A stretch of DNA of 64,000 bases from PFJX01 sp044227325 (GCA_044227325.1 JBGAFI010000011.1:96100-160099), one strand, 5' to 3'; numbered from the stretch's first letter, positions 42,744 to 52,399 are shown. A program made the numbers and translations. The notes: generated by a model not told the origin, from the letters alone.

Positions 42744-44005
42744 TTCGTGTTGGTTTGGCCTTCGGCGTAATAGCTGATGCGGCTGCGCGGGCTCAAGTAC
42801 TCGAACACTTCCCGGGGCAGATTCGCGGGCCGCAGAGTCGCGGTCACGCTGAGTTCGGGTTCGTCCGCCAGATTCAGCAGCAAGGCCTCCTCCTTGGGGA
42901 CGTCCGGGTCGTACAGCAGGATGATGGGGTGCAATAGCTGGGAGGAATTCACGCTGACCACCAGGCCGATGGCGTCGTTGTTCAACTTCACCAGACTGCC
43001 GGGTGGGTAGACCCCCAGACAGCGGATGAAATGCTGCATCAGGCCCGGGTCGTATTTGTCCTTCTCCTTCCGGAACATGAAGGAAAGCGCCTCCGCCGGG
43101 ATCAGGGAATCGGCCGGGTTGAGCCGGTTGCAGTAGTTGTCGAAGGTGTTGGCGATGGTGGCGATGCGGGCGAAGCGGCCGATGCGCGGCCCCGCCAGTC
43201 GGCTGGGAAAACCCGCGCCGTCCAGCGTCTCGTGATGCATGGCGATGACTTCCAGCGCGCCCGTGGGCAGGCCCGGCAACTTGGCCGCCATCTCCAATCC
43301 GTACACCACATGCTGCTGGTAGAAGTTGCGTTCCGCGGCCGTCCAGGCCGTCTTCTTCAGCAGAATCTGGGTCGGCACCCGTTCCTTGCCGATGTCGTGC
43401 AACAGGGTGCCCTGACCAAGGTCGTGCATTTCCTGGGGCGTGAAACCCGCCTCCTTGGCCAGCATCAACGCCAGCATGGTGACGTTGAGGGCATGGAAAT
43501 AAGCGCCCTCGTCACCACTCTTGGCGTTCATGAGATGGATCAGCACATCCTTTTCCGCGAGCAGGGAGTCCACCATGTCCGTCACCAAGGCCTGGGCCTG
43601 CTCCAGGGATTCATGGGGTTTCGCGAACAAATTGCGCAACAGGGATTTCACCGTGGTCATGCCCGTGGCGAACTTCTTCTCGCAGCGCCCGAAGGCCTCC
43701 CGCTGCTTCGCCAGTTGTTCCCGGCGCTCCTTCTTTTCCCGCCACATGGCCTCGACCTCCGGGTCCACCATCGGCGGGGGCGGGGGCGGCGCGTCCGCTT
43801 GCGGCGGCGGCAAAGGCACCGCGTCGCTTTTCTCGGGGAAATAGACCACTTCCTTGAGGCCAAGGGAGCGCAGAACCTTCAACTGTTTTTCGTTGCGGAT
43901 CTTGAAGCTGCTGAACAGGAACGGGTGGTCCATCCAGTCGTCGAGACGGACATAGAGGCCGATGCGGACCTGTTCGATGGATATGCGTTCTTCAGGGTTG
44001 CTCAT
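42731..44005 (-). CDS. HD-GYP domain protein with N-terminal DUF3391
   Basis: A 424-residue soluble protein. An N-terminal DUF3391-like domain (1-60, 'ISIEQVRIGLYVRLDDWMDHPFLF') is followed by a Pro-rich stretch (65-82), a helical segment and an HD-GYP domain (about 155-330) with 'LLHDIGKERVP' and 'MHHETLDGAGFPSRL'. The GYP motif reads GFP, a relaxed form common in this subfamily, so c-di-GMP hydrolysis is likely but not certain. A C-terminal 80-residue beta-rich extension follows. Confidence 0.9.
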   Translation of the reverse strand: MSNPEERISIEQVRIGLYVRLDDWMDHPFLFSSFKIRNEKQLKVLRSLGLKEVVYFPEKSDAVPLPPPQADAPPPPPPMVDPEVEAMWREKKERREQLAKQREAFGRCEKKFATGMTTVKSLLRNLFAKPHESLEQAQALVTDMVDSLLAEKDVLIHLMNAKSGDEGAYFHALNVTMLALMLAKEAGFTPQEMHDLGQGTLLHDIGKERVPTQILLKKTAWTAAERNFYQQHVVYGLEMAAKLPGLPTGALEVIAMHHETLDGAGFPSRLAGPRIGRFARIATIANTFDNYCNRLNPADSLIPAEALSFMFRKEKDKYDPGLMQHFIRCLGVYPPGSLVKLNNDAIGLVVSVNSSQLLHPIILLYDPDVPKEEALLLNLADEPELSVTATLRPANLPREVFEYLSPRSRISYYAEGQTNTNQAA

Positions 44006-44105
44006 AGCGCGCTGATTTCCGAATACCGCATTTTATCGGCAATGAGGCCGGAACCTGAATGCAATCATGGCGTTCATAATGCGGACACAGCCGAGGAGAA
44101 CCATC

Positions 44106-44648
44106 ATGACCCATGCCATCGCCACCCTTGCCGGCGGCTGCTTCTGGTGCCTGGAAAGCGCCTACAACCGCCTGGAGGGCGTCGCGGAAGCCCTGTCCGG
44201 CTACATGGGCGGCGCGAGCGAGAACCCCAGCTACCAGCAGATTTGCGCCGGCGACACCGGCCACGCCGAAGTCGTCCAGATCCGCTTCGACCCCGCCCGG
44301 ATAAGCTATCGCGATCTCCTGGAAATCTTCTTCACCCTGCATGACCCCACCACCTTGAACCGCCAGGGCAACGATGTGGGCACCCAGTACCGTTCCGCCA
44401 TCTTCTGGCACGACGCGGCACAGAAAGCCGAGGCCGAGGCCGTCATTCGGGAAATCACGGCGGAAAAGGCGTTCGACCGGCCCATCGTCACCGAAGTCAC
44501 GGAAGCCTCCCGGTTCTGGCCGGCGGAGGACCACCACCAGCGCTACTACGACCAGAACCCGGGGCAGCCTTATTGCATGTTCGTGGTCGAACCAAAATTG
44601 GCGAAATTCCGCGGCAAGTTCGCGCAAAGGCTGAAACCCGGCGCATAA
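44106..44648 (+). CDS. msrA: Peptide-methionine (S)-S-oxide reductase MsrA
   Basis: A 180-residue enzyme with the active site GGCFWC near the N-terminus, 'YMGGASENPSYQQICAGDTGHAEVVQI', 'FFTLHDPTTLNRQGNDVGTQYRS' and 'FWPAEDHHQRYY'. It reduces methionine-S-sulfoxide in proteins. The ATG at 44106 has AGGAG eight bases upstream. It is followed by hslO, another redox-stress gene. Confidence 0.97.
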   Translation: MTHAIATLAGGCFWCLESAYNRLEGVAEALSGYMGGASENPSYQQICAGDTGHAEVVQIRFDPARISYRDLLEIFFTLHDPTTLNRQGNDVGTQYRSAIFWHDAAQKAEAEAVIREITAEKAFDRPIVTEVTEASRFWPAEDHHQRYYDQNPGQPYCMFVVEPKLAKFRGKFAQRLKPGA

Positions 44649-44730
44649 GCTTGCGCTTCCCGTACCCACGCCGCCTGTGATGCAATGCTGGGGGCGGCTA
44701 AAATTCCCCTTCTCCTTCATCGCATCGCCA

Positions 44731-45597
44731 ATGCAAACAGACTGCGTGCAACCCTTCCTGTTCGAGCACCTGGACATACGCGGCGCGCTGGCCAGCCTGG
44801 ACCGCGCCTGGCTCGACCTGACGGCGGGCCGGGATTACACGCCGGCCGTGCGCGAGCTGCTTGGGGAAATGAGCGCGGTCACCTGCCTGATCGGAGCGAA
44901 CCTCAAACAGCCCGGACGCATGACCTTCCAGTTGCGCGGCGATGGCGCGGTCAACCTGCTGGTGCTGGATTGCGACGAGCGGCTGCGCCTGCGCGGCATG
45001 GCGCGCGGGTCGGCTGAATCCGGAACCACCGAGGGCGTGCCCACGCGCCAGCTTCTGGGCGACGGCCAGTTGCTGCTGACACTGGACGCGGCGGGCATGC
45101 GCCAGCCCTACCAAAGCCTGGTGCCCCTCGAAGGCGACAGCATCGCCGCCATCTTCGAGCACTACCTGAATCTGTCCGAACAGCAGCCCACCCGCCTGTT
45201 GCTGGCCGCGAACGCGCAGCGCGCCGTCGGCCTGCTGATGCAGAAACTGCCGGAAGCCGACCACAGGGATGCGGACGGCTGGAACCGGATCCTGCATTTC
45301 CTGAACACCCTGACCCCCGCCGAACACCTGGCCCATGCGCCGGTGGAACTGTTGCATCGCCTGTTTCCGGAAGAGGATATCCGCATCTTCGATGCGCGCC
45401 CGGTCACGCACCATTGCCCGGACGATCCGGAAAAGATCCACGCCATGCTGCGCGGCCTGGGCCGGGCGGAATGCGACGCGGTCCTGAGGGAAAAGGGGGA
45501 AGTCCACGTGCGCGACGACATCTGCAACCGGGACTACCGTTTCGACGCCGCCGCCATCGAAGGCATTTTCGCCGCGCCCAACACCCGAATGCATTGA
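44731..45597 (+). CDS. hslO: Hsp33 redox chaperone with an incomplete zinc centre
   Basis: A 288-residue protein collinear with Hsp33, with 'VTCLIGANLKQPGRMTFQLRGDGAVNLLVLDCDE' and 'LLHRLFPEEDIRIFDARPVTHHC'. The start at 44731 gives the family N-terminus. In E. coli the zinc ligands are CxC and CxxC; here the aligned positions read H-H-C and D-D-I-C, so only two of four cysteines remain (the others replaced by His and Asp). Zinc binding by C/H/D is possible, but the disulfide switch must differ. Confidence 0.93.
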   Translation: MQTDCVQPFLFEHLDIRGALASLDRAWLDLTAGRDYTPAVRELLGEMSAVTCLIGANLKQPGRMTFQLRGDGAVNLLVLDCDERLRLRGMARGSAESGTTEGVPTRQLLGDGQLLLTLDAAGMRQPYQSLVPLEGDSIAAIFEHYLNLSEQQPTRLLLAANAQRAVGLLMQKLPEADHRDADGWNRILHFLNTLTPAEHLAHAPVELLHRLFPEEDIRIFDARPVTHHCPDDPEKIHAMLRGLGRAECDAVLREKGEVHVRDDICNRDYRFDAAAIEGIFAAPNTRMH

Positions 45598-45618
45598 TCC
45601 ATCCAATTCCCGAATCCC

Positions 45619-47529
45619 ATGACGATCTCCTCTCTCAGTCCGGCCCAACTTAACTTCGACCCGGGCGGCATTCCGTTTTCGGACACCTACGGCGACATCT
45701 ACCACACCGCCGACGGCGGCCCCGGTCAGGCGCGCCATGTCTTCCTGGCCGGCAACGGCCTGCCGGAGCGCTGGCGCGGACGGGAGCGCTTCACGATCCT
45801 GGAAAACGGTTTCGGCACCGGTCTCAACTTCCTCGCCACCTGGGCCGAATGGCGCGCCGATCCAAACCGCCCGCACCGACTGCACTACCTGGCGCTGGAG
45901 AAACACCCGTTCGCGGCGGCGGATCTGGCCCGCGTGCACGCGGCCTGGCCCGAATTCGAGTATCTAGCCTCGGCCCTGCGGGATGCCTGGCCGGTGCTCA
46001 CCCCGGGTTTCCACCGGCTGGAGTTCGCCGCCGGCCGGGTGGTCCTGACCCTGCTGCTGGGCGACGCGGCGGACTGCCTGCTCAAGCTGCGCGCCTCGGT
46101 GGATGCCTTCTACCTGGACGGATTCGACCCGAAGAAGAATCCGGACATGTGGTCGCCGGCCCTGTTCCGCCACTGCGCCCAGCTCGCGGCGCCGGACGCG
46201 ACCCTGGCCACCTGGTGTGTGGCAGGCGCGGTGCGGAGCGCCCTGGGCGATGCCGGCTTCGCCACGGAAAAGCGGCCCGGCTTCGCCAGCAAACGGGAAA
46301 TGCTGGCGGGCCGTCTCGCCGCGCCGCGCGACCCGGCCGCGCCGATCGCGCGGGACAACCGCGCCATCGTCCTGGGCGCGGGACTCGCGGGCAGCGCCGT
46401 CGCCCAACGCCTGGCCGCGCGCGGCTGGCAGGTCGAGGTCATCGAGCGGCATGACGCGCCCGCCATGGAAGCCTCGGGCAATCTCACGGGCATCGTCCGC
46501 CCCCTGCTGTCCAAGGACGACAACCTGTCCTCCCGCCTCAGCCGGGCCAGCTTCCTGTATACCGGCCGCGTCTACGCCGGTCTGGACCGGGCCGGCCAGC
46601 CACCGCGGCGCAATTTCTCCGGCGTGCTCCAGCTCGCCCGGGATGCGGAACACGAAGCCTTGCAACGGGCGCTGGCCGGACGTTTTCCCGCCAATTACGT
46701 CCAGTTCCTGGAGCGGGACGCGGCGACAAACACCCTGGGCGCCTCGACGCCTTCCGGCGGCTGGTGGTTTCCCGGCGGCGGCTGGGCCAACCCGCCCAGC
46801 GTCTGCCGCGCGCTGCTGGCCAGCGGCGGCAGGGACATCCGTTTCCGGGCCGGCACCGAAATCGCGCGCATGGAACACGGCGACGGCATTTGGCGCTTGT
46901 TCGACGGCCAGGGCGCAATGGTGGCGGAAGCCGCCGTCGTCATCCTCGCCAGCGGCGCCCAGGCCGGCCGGCTGGAACAATCCGCCTGCCTGCCCATTTC
47001 CCTGGTGCGCGGCCAGGTCAGCCACATCGCCGCCGGCCGCCTGCCGAAGCTGGCCCACGCGGTGTGCCGCGAGGGCTATCTGACCCCCGCGCTGGATGGT
47101 CTGCACTGCCTGGGCGCTTCCTATGCCTACGACGACGGCGAGGAACTCCGCGCCGGCGAGCACGAGAGCAACCTGCAGCGCCTTGCGCAAATCCTGCCCG
47201 GCGCGGAACAGGGTCTGGATCCGGCCGAACTGTCCGGCCGGGTCGGTTTCCGCGCGGCGACGCCGGACCGGCTGCCCCTGGTGGGCGCCCTGCCCGATCC
47301 CACCGCGTTCCTGCCCCGGGATTGCCAATTGGCCGATTTGCCGCGCCAACCCGGCTTGTACGGGCTGCTGGGTCTGGGTTCGCGCGGCCTGGTTTGGGCT
47401 TCGCTGGCGGCGGAAGCCCTGGCCAGCCGGCTGAACGGAGAACCCGCGCCCCTGGAAAGCGATCTCCTGGAAGCGGTGGACCCGGGCCGCTTCCGGCTGC
47501 GGGCGCAGCGGCGCGGGGAATCCGGCTAG
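45619..47529 (+). CDS. mnmC: Bifunctional tRNA modification enzyme MnmC
   Basis: A 636-residue two-domain enzyme. The N-terminal methyltransferase (MnmC2, 1-245) shows 'SDTYGDIYHTADGG', 'ILENGFGTGLNFLATW' and 'DAFYLDGFDPKKNPDMW'. The C-terminal FAD oxidase (MnmC1, 250-636) shows 'AIVLGAGLAGSAVAQRLAARGW' and 'GVGFRAATPDRLPLVG'-type sequence. It converts cmnm5(s2)U to mnm5(s2)U at the wobble base of tRNAs. The end is typical, and it is convergent with the sigma-54 activator. Confidence 0.96.
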   Translation: MTISSLSPAQLNFDPGGIPFSDTYGDIYHTADGGPGQARHVFLAGNGLPERWRGRERFTILENGFGTGLNFLATWAEWRADPNRPHRLHYLALEKHPFAAADLARVHAAWPEFEYLASALRDAWPVLTPGFHRLEFAAGRVVLTLLLGDAADCLLKLRASVDAFYLDGFDPKKNPDMWSPALFRHCAQLAAPDATLATWCVAGAVRSALGDAGFATEKRPGFASKREMLAGRLAAPRDPAAPIARDNRAIVLGAGLAGSAVAQRLAARGWQVEVIERHDAPAMEASGNLTGIVRPLLSKDDNLSSRLSRASFLYTGRVYAGLDRAGQPPRRNFSGVLQLARDAEHEALQRALAGRFPANYVQFLERDAATNTLGASTPSGGWWFPGGGWANPPSVCRALLASGGRDIRFRAGTEIARMEHGDGIWRLFDGQGAMVAEAAVVILASGAQAGRLEQSACLPISLVRGQVSHIAAGRLPKLAHAVCREGYLTPALDGLHCLGASYAYDDGEELRAGEHESNLQRLAQILPGAEQGLDPAELSGRVGFRAATPDRLPLVGALPDPTAFLPRDCQLADLPRQPGLYGLLGLGSRGLVWASLAAEALASRLNGEPAPLESDLLEAVDPGRFRLRAQRRGESG

Positions 47530-47554
47530 GCGCGAGCGCCCGCCCCGTATCGGC

Positions 47555-48742
47555 TCAGCCCGAACCGCGAAACCGTTGCGCCGCGATGCCCAGGCGCCGC
47601 ATCTTGGAGCGCAGGGTATGCGGATTGAGATTGAGCTGGCGCGCCGCGCCGAAGGGGCCTTCGACGCGGCCGTGGCAGCGCGCCAGGGCGGCCTCGATAT
47701 GCTTGCGGCTCGCCTCGGTGAAGCTGAGCGACTCGTCCAGATCGGCGGCCGTGGCCTGATCCACCCGCCGGGCCAGGGCGGGCAACGGCGCCGCCACACC
47801 CAGGGCCCGCGCCACCTCCAGTCCGCGCCCGTCCCCCAGGATCGCGGCCCGCTCGATGACCGAGGCGAATTCCCGCACGTTGCCGGGCCAGGGGTAGGCG
47901 GCGAGCAGGGCCAGGTCGGCAGCGTCCGGCATGCGCGGCGGCAGGCCCAGGCGTTGCGCGGAACGCAAGGCGAAATGCGCCGCCATCGCCGGTATGTCCT
48001 GCAAGCGCTCGCGCAGAGGCGGCAGCGGGATGGGGAATACCGCGATGCGGAACCACAAGTCCTCCCGGAACAGCCCGTCGCGTACCGCCTGGCGCAAATC
48101 CCGGTTGGTCGCCGCGACCAGGCGCACATCCACGCTCAGGGTATGTTCTCCGCCCACCCGCTGGAAGCTGCCGTCCTGCAAAACGCGCAACAAACGCACC
48201 TGGGCCGCCAGGGGCAGTTCGCCGATCTCGTCCAGAAACAGGGTGCCGCCATCGGCCCGCTCGAACCAGCCCTTGCGCGTCCCCGAGGCGCCGGTGAAGC
48301 TGCCCCGCTCGTGGCCGAACAGCTCGGAATCGATGAGTTCCGGCGGAATCGCGCCGCAGTTCACGCGCAGAAACGGGCCGTTGGCGCGCCGGGAATGGCT
48401 GTGCACCGACCGCGCCGCCACTTCCTTGCCGGTGCCGGTTTCGCCCAGGATCAGCACCGGCGCGTCGGAGCGGGCCACCTGGACCACCGCCGCCATCACC
48501 TCCCGCAAGCCGTCCTCGGCGCCGATGATGACCTCGTTCAATCCGGTCCGCTTGAGCCGCAGCGTGCGGCGCTCCTCCAGCAGGCGATGCAGGATGCGCC
48601 GGGAAGCGGGGCCGAGGGCCTGGCCCAGTTCGCCCAGAAAATTTTCCAGCTCGGTCTCGCCACCGGTCCATGCGCCCGCCATGGCTTCCAAGCGGTCGAG
48701 GACATCGGCATCCAGTCTTATTTCACGCTTTTTCTTGTCCAT
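47555..48742 (-). CDS. Sigma-54-dependent transcriptional activator
   Basis: About 395 residues from the ATG at 48742 (an ATG at 48763 would add seven). A short helical N-terminal region (about 1-85) lacks a recognisable sensor. The AAA+ domain follows with Walker A 'GETGTGKE', the loop GSFTGA (GAFTGA variant), Walker B 'GGTLFLDEIGEL' and the arginine-finger region. A Fis-type helix-turn-helix (PFGAARQLNLNPHTLRSKMRRL) closes the protein. It should remodel sigma-54 RNA polymerase at enhancer-dependent promoters. Its target and signal are unknown; constitutive activity or control by a partner protein is possible. Confidence 0.92.
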   Translation of the reverse strand: MDKKKREIRLDADVLDRLEAMAGAWTGGETELENFLGELGQALGPASRRILHRLLEERRTLRLKRTGLNEVIIGAEDGLREVMAAVVQVARSDAPVLILGETGTGKEVAARSVHSHSRRANGPFLRVNCGAIPPELIDSELFGHERGSFTGASGTRKGWFERADGGTLFLDEIGELPLAAQVRLLRVLQDGSFQRVGGEHTLSVDVRLVAATNRDLRQAVRDGLFREDLWFRIAVFPIPLPPLRERLQDIPAMAAHFALRSAQRLGLPPRMPDAADLALLAAYPWPGNVREFASVIERAAILGDGRGLEVARALGVAAPLPALARRVDQATAADLDESLSFTEASRKHIEAALARCHGRVEGPFGAARQLNLNPHTLRSKMRRLGIAAQRFRGSG

Positions 48743-48968
48743 GGCGATGAATTTCCGTTGCATGACCTGGTTCAATCTAGGCCGGATCAGGCCGCGCCGA
48801 AACCGGAAAAAGTGACCAGATGTGAAACCCGGCCACCAGGCCGGCACCCGCGGCCACGGCATCGCCGGCCGCGCGACGATGCCCGCTCGCGCCGCGATCG
48901 GGCTATGCTGAAAGTGGCGTTGATGCGGTCTTCTCGCGCGAGAAGTCGGCTGCGCCACGCCGCGGTGC

Positions 48969-48994
48969 TTCCTCCCCCATTCTCGGGGGAGGAA
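48969..48994. terminator. Hairpin downstream of tex
   Basis: TTCCTCCCCC and GGGGGAGGAA pair around ATTCTC just after the tex stop (minus strand). No T-tract follows in the tex direction, so termination strength is doubtful. The 250-bp gap between tex and the sigma-54 activator holds nothing else evident. Confidence 0.5.
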
Positions 48995-48998
48995 TGTT

Positions 48999-51314
48999 TC
49001 AGGACCGGGTGATCGCCCGCTTCAAGGCGTCCGCCATCGCCCCCGCCGCCGGTTCCGGCGGCTTTTTCATGGGCATGCGTTCGCGCGGACCGTGGGATGG
49101 ATTGGCGCCGGGCGCGGGCGGCGCGTCCTTCATGCGCATGGTGAGGGCGATCCGTTTGCGCGCCAGGTCCACCTCCATCACCTTCACCTTGACGATGTCC
49201 CCCGCTTTCACCACATCGCGCGGATCCTTCACGAACTTCTCGGACAGGGCGGAGATGTGCACCAGGCCATCCTGGTGCACGCCGATGTCGATGAAGGCGC
49301 CGAAGTTGGTGACGTTGGTGACCACGCCTTCCAACTGCATGCCCGGCTTCAGATCCTTGAGGTCGTGCACGCCGTCCTGGAAGACGGCGGTCTTGAAGGC
49401 GGGGCGCGGATCGCGGCCGGGTTTTTCCAGCTCCTTCAGGATGTCCCGCACCGTCGGCAGGCCGAAGCGCGCGTCCACGTACTTGCCCGCGTCCAGACGT
49501 TTCAGCACGTCGCTGTTGCCGATGACGCCCTTCATGTCCAGTTTCAGGTCGGCGAGGATGCGCTGCACCACGGGATAGGCTTCCGGATGCACCGACGAGG
49601 TGTCGAGGGGATTGTCGCCGCCCGGCACGCGCAGGAAGCCGGCGGCCAGTTCGAAGGTCTTCGGCCCCAGGCGCGGCACCTGTTTCAACGCTTCCCGGTT
49701 GGGGAAGGGACCGTGGGCGTCGCGGTGGGCGACGATCTGGTTCGCCAGCGTGGTGTTCAGGCCGGATACCCGGGTCAACAGGGCGGCGGAAGCGGTGTTC
49801 ACGTCCACGCCCACCGCGTTCACGCAGTCCTCCACCACCGCCTCCAAGGCCTGGCCCAGCTTGGCCTGGCCCAGGTCGTGCTGGTACTGGCCGACGCCGA
49901 TGGCCTTGGGCTCGATCTTCACCAGTTCCGCCAGGGGGTCTTGCAGGCGGCGGGCGATGGACACCGCCCCGCGCAGGGAGACGTCCATGTCGGGAAACTC
50001 CCGCGCCGCCAGTTCCGAGGCGGAATACACCGAGGCGCCGGCCTCGCTCACCGTCACCTTGGCGAGCTTGTGTTCCGGATGCAGGCGCGCGAGGGACTCG
50101 ATGAGTTCGGCGGCCAGCTTGTCCGTTTCCCGGCTCGCGGTGCCGTTGCCGATGCTGATGAGATCCGCGCCGTGTTTCCGGGCCAGTTTCGCCAGGGTGG
50201 CGAGGGAGCCGTTCCAGTCGTTGCGCGGCTCGTGGGGATAGATGGTGGCGGTATCCAGCACCTTGCCGGTGCGGTCCACCACCGCCACTTTCACGCCGGT
50301 GCGGATGCCCGGGTCCAGGCCGATGACCGCCTTGGGCCCGGCCGGCGCGGCCAGCAGCAGATCCTTCAGGTTGCTGGCGAAGACGCGGATGGCCTCGGCT
50401 TCCGCGCGCTCGAACAGGGCGTTCATCAAATCCAGTTCCAGGTGCAGGGAAAGCTTCACGCGCCAGGTCCAGCGCACCGTGTCCAGCATCCACCTGTCGC
50501 CGGGCCGGCCCTGGTCGCGCAGACCGAAATGGGCGGCGATCAGGCCCTCGCAATGGCTCCTGCCCTCGCCGTGGGAGGGCGCCAGCTCCTCCGGCAGCTT
50601 GATCGCCAGGCCCAGCACGCCCTCGTTGCGCCCCCGGAACAAGGCCAGCGCCCGGTGGGAGGGCATCGCCTTCCAGGGCTCGTCGAACGCGAACCAGTCG
50701 CGGAATTTCTGGCCCTCGGCCTCCTTGCCTTCGATCAGCCGGGAAACCACCCGGCCGTTGTCCTGGAGATGCACGCGCAGCGTGTCCAGCAAGGCGGCAT
50801 CCTCGGCGAAGCGCTCCATGAGGATTTGGCGCGCGCCGTCCAGGGCGGCCTTCACGTCGGCCACCCCCTTGTCCGCGTCCACGTAGGCGGCGGCCTCGGC
50901 CTCCGGGTTCAGCATGGGGTCGGCCAGCAACGCATCGGCCAGGGGCTGCAAACCCGCCTCCCGGGCGATCTGGGCCTTGGTTCTGCGCTTGGGCTTGTAG
51001 GGCAGATACAGATCCTCCAGGCGCTGCTTGGTCTCGGCGGCCACGATGTCGGCCCGCAACTCCGGCGTCAGCTTGCCCTGTTCCTCAATGCTGGCGAGGA
51101 TCGCGCCGCGCCGTTCCTCCAGTTCGCGCAGGTAGCCCAGGCGTTCCTCCAGATGGCGCAACTGGGTGTCGTCCAGTCCGCCGGTGGCCTCCTTGCGGTA
51201 GCGTGAGATGAAAGGCACGGTGGCGCCGTCGTCCAGCAACGCCACGGCGGCGGCGACCTGGCTGGCATGGACGTTGAGTTCCTGGGCGATGCGGACTTCG
51301 ATGGCGGGCAGCAT
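48999..51314 (-). CDS. tex: Tex-family S1 RNA-binding transcription accessory protein
   Basis: A 771-residue protein, the normal length for Tex. The Tex_N helical region starts 'IEVRIAQELNVHASQVAAAVALLDDGATVPFISRYRKEATG'. A YqgF-like domain follows with 'AVIGLDPGIRTGVKVAVVD', then helix-hairpin-helix ('LAELVKIEPKAIGVGQYQHD', 'LNTTLANQIVAHRDAHGPFPNREAL') and a C-terminal S1 domain ('GMQLEGVVTNVTNFGAFIDIGVHQDGLVHIS'). The start at 51314 fits the family; longer open frame upstream is spurious. It acts in transcription or RNA quality control. Confidence 0.95.
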   Translation of the reverse strand: MLPAIEVRIAQELNVHASQVAAAVALLDDGATVPFISRYRKEATGGLDDTQLRHLEERLGYLRELEERRGAILASIEEQGKLTPELRADIVAAETKQRLEDLYLPYKPKRRTKAQIAREAGLQPLADALLADPMLNPEAEAAAYVDADKGVADVKAALDGARQILMERFAEDAALLDTLRVHLQDNGRVVSRLIEGKEAEGQKFRDWFAFDEPWKAMPSHRALALFRGRNEGVLGLAIKLPEELAPSHGEGRSHCEGLIAAHFGLRDQGRPGDRWMLDTVRWTWRVKLSLHLELDLMNALFERAEAEAIRVFASNLKDLLLAAPAGPKAVIGLDPGIRTGVKVAVVDRTGKVLDTATIYPHEPRNDWNGSLATLAKLARKHGADLISIGNGTASRETDKLAAELIESLARLHPEHKLAKVTVSEAGASVYSASELAAREFPDMDVSLRGAVSIARRLQDPLAELVKIEPKAIGVGQYQHDLGQAKLGQALEAVVEDCVNAVGVDVNTASAALLTRVSGLNTTLANQIVAHRDAHGPFPNREALKQVPRLGPKTFELAAGFLRVPGGDNPLDTSSVHPEAYPVVQRILADLKLDMKGVIGNSDVLKRLDAGKYVDARFGLPTVRDILKELEKPGRDPRPAFKTAVFQDGVHDLKDLKPGMQLEGVVTNVTNFGAFIDIGVHQDGLVHISALSEKFVKDPRDVVKAGDIVKVKVMEVDLARKRIALTMRMKDAPPAPGANPSHGPRERMPMKKPPEPAAGAMADALKRAITRS

Positions 51315-51449
51315 GGGATGGAAGCAGGTGGGAAAGACTGGGCAGGATGGGGAAATTCCTCGGGGCTGACAAGGCTTGACAGCCATGGCTGGCCGAAGTT
51401 GACCCGCGAAGTTGACCCAGTAACCTGCTTCCGACACACTGCGCCCCCA

Positions 51450-51464
51450 ATCGGCGTAGCCGAT
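51450..51464. promoter_or_regulatory. Inverted repeat in the tex/protease-operon divergent region
   Basis: ATCGGC-GTA-GCCGAT is a perfect 6-bp inverted repeat about 67 bp before the 51531 start. Nearby, GAAGTTGACCC occurs twice as a direct repeat (51395-51405 and 51408-51418, 13-bp step). Either may bind a regulator of the divergent genes. No promoter boxes can be assigned with confidence in this 216-bp gap. Confidence 0.35.
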
Positions 51465-51530
51465 GCCACAAAATGGCAATAACCGATTGCAAAAATTGAT
51501 TGCCAAAATAGACAGTTAAGGGAGTACGCA

Positions 51531-52379
51531 ATGTTCATCCTCAGCATGTCCATGCCTGCGGACCTGGGTTTGTCCAAGACAGATTTCCTGCGCGTGATCA
51601 CCGCTTTGTGGATTGCCCTGATGCTAAGCGCTTCCCCGGCCCACGCGGATGAGGCCGGCGATTTGGCGGCGCGGGCCATGGAACTCTCGGGCACCCGGGC
51701 AACCCTGGAAGGCACGGGAAAATCCATCGACGCGCAAATGGCCACGGATCCCAGGGTCAAGAAGATGACGAATAAGCAGCGCACCGAGTTGGCCAGCCTG
51801 CTCAAAGACACGCTAGATGGGCGGCGCATGGCCGCGGAAGTGAGCGCCGCTCTCGCCGCGACCAACGATGTGGTCCGCCTGCGCGACGCCAACGCCATCA
51901 TGGACGAGCCGGTTTTTCAGAAATTGACCCGGCAAACGGTGGTGGAAAGCCTCAAGGCATCGGACAAGGTATTGGTCAACTATGCGCGTAGCCTGGGGAA
52001 ACGCCCGCCCGACCCCGAGCGTCTCCGGCTGATTCAACGCCTCGATGCCGCCACGGATGGTTCCCGGATCATCGCCGACATGCGCTATGAAATGGCCACC
52101 CAATTGCTGGGTGGCCTGCGCATGGAGGATCGGGAAGCACGGCTGGCCGAAGTGCGCGCGCAGATCGAAGCCGCCGCGCCGGAAGAATATGCCCTCCGCG
52201 CGCTCTATGTCGCGCGCAAGATCAGCACCAAAGATATGGAAACCTATGTGCATACCCACGAAAACGAAACCATGGGCTGGTTATCCAGACAAATCGGCTA
52301 CGGCACCCAGAAAGTCATGCTCGACGCCATGGGCCGGATGGTGAGCGCCATCCTGGAAGTGGCCGCCGGCAAGCGGTAA
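51531..52379 (+). CDS. Secreted hypothetical protein, first gene of the protease/TPR operon
   Basis: A 282-residue protein with a long N-terminal region and signal peptide ending 'SASPAHA-DEAGDL'. AAGGGAG precedes the start. The mature part is almost all helix and strongly charged. It lacks cysteines and repeats and resembles no family that I recognise; 'TRATLEGTGKSIDAQMATDPRVKKM' and 'ATQLLGGLRMEDREARLAEVRAQIEAAAPEEYALRALY' hint at DUF2059-like periplasmic helical proteins, without certainty. It is 20 bp ahead of the pseudoprotease gene and probably in one transcript with it. Confidence 0.75.
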   Translation: MFILSMSMPADLGLSKTDFLRVITALWIALMLSASPAHADEAGDLAARAMELSGTRATLEGTGKSIDAQMATDPRVKKMTNKQRTELASLLKDTLDGRRMAAEVSAALAATNDVVRLRDANAIMDEPVFQKLTRQTVVESLKASDKVLVNYARSLGKRPPDPERLRLIQRLDAATDGSRIIADMRYEMATQLLGGLRMEDREARLAEVRAQIEAAAPEEYALRALYVARKISTKDMETYVHTHENETMGWLSRQIGYGTQKVMLDAMGRMVSAILEVAAGKR

Positions 52380-52399
52380 AGCAGGACCCAGTCGCTGAC

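Noticed and set aside
45964..48129. Long minus-strand open frame across mnmC and into the sigma-54 activator
   Set aside because: Both genes it crosses have clear catalytic motifs in their own frames; this frame has none and spans a gene boundary.
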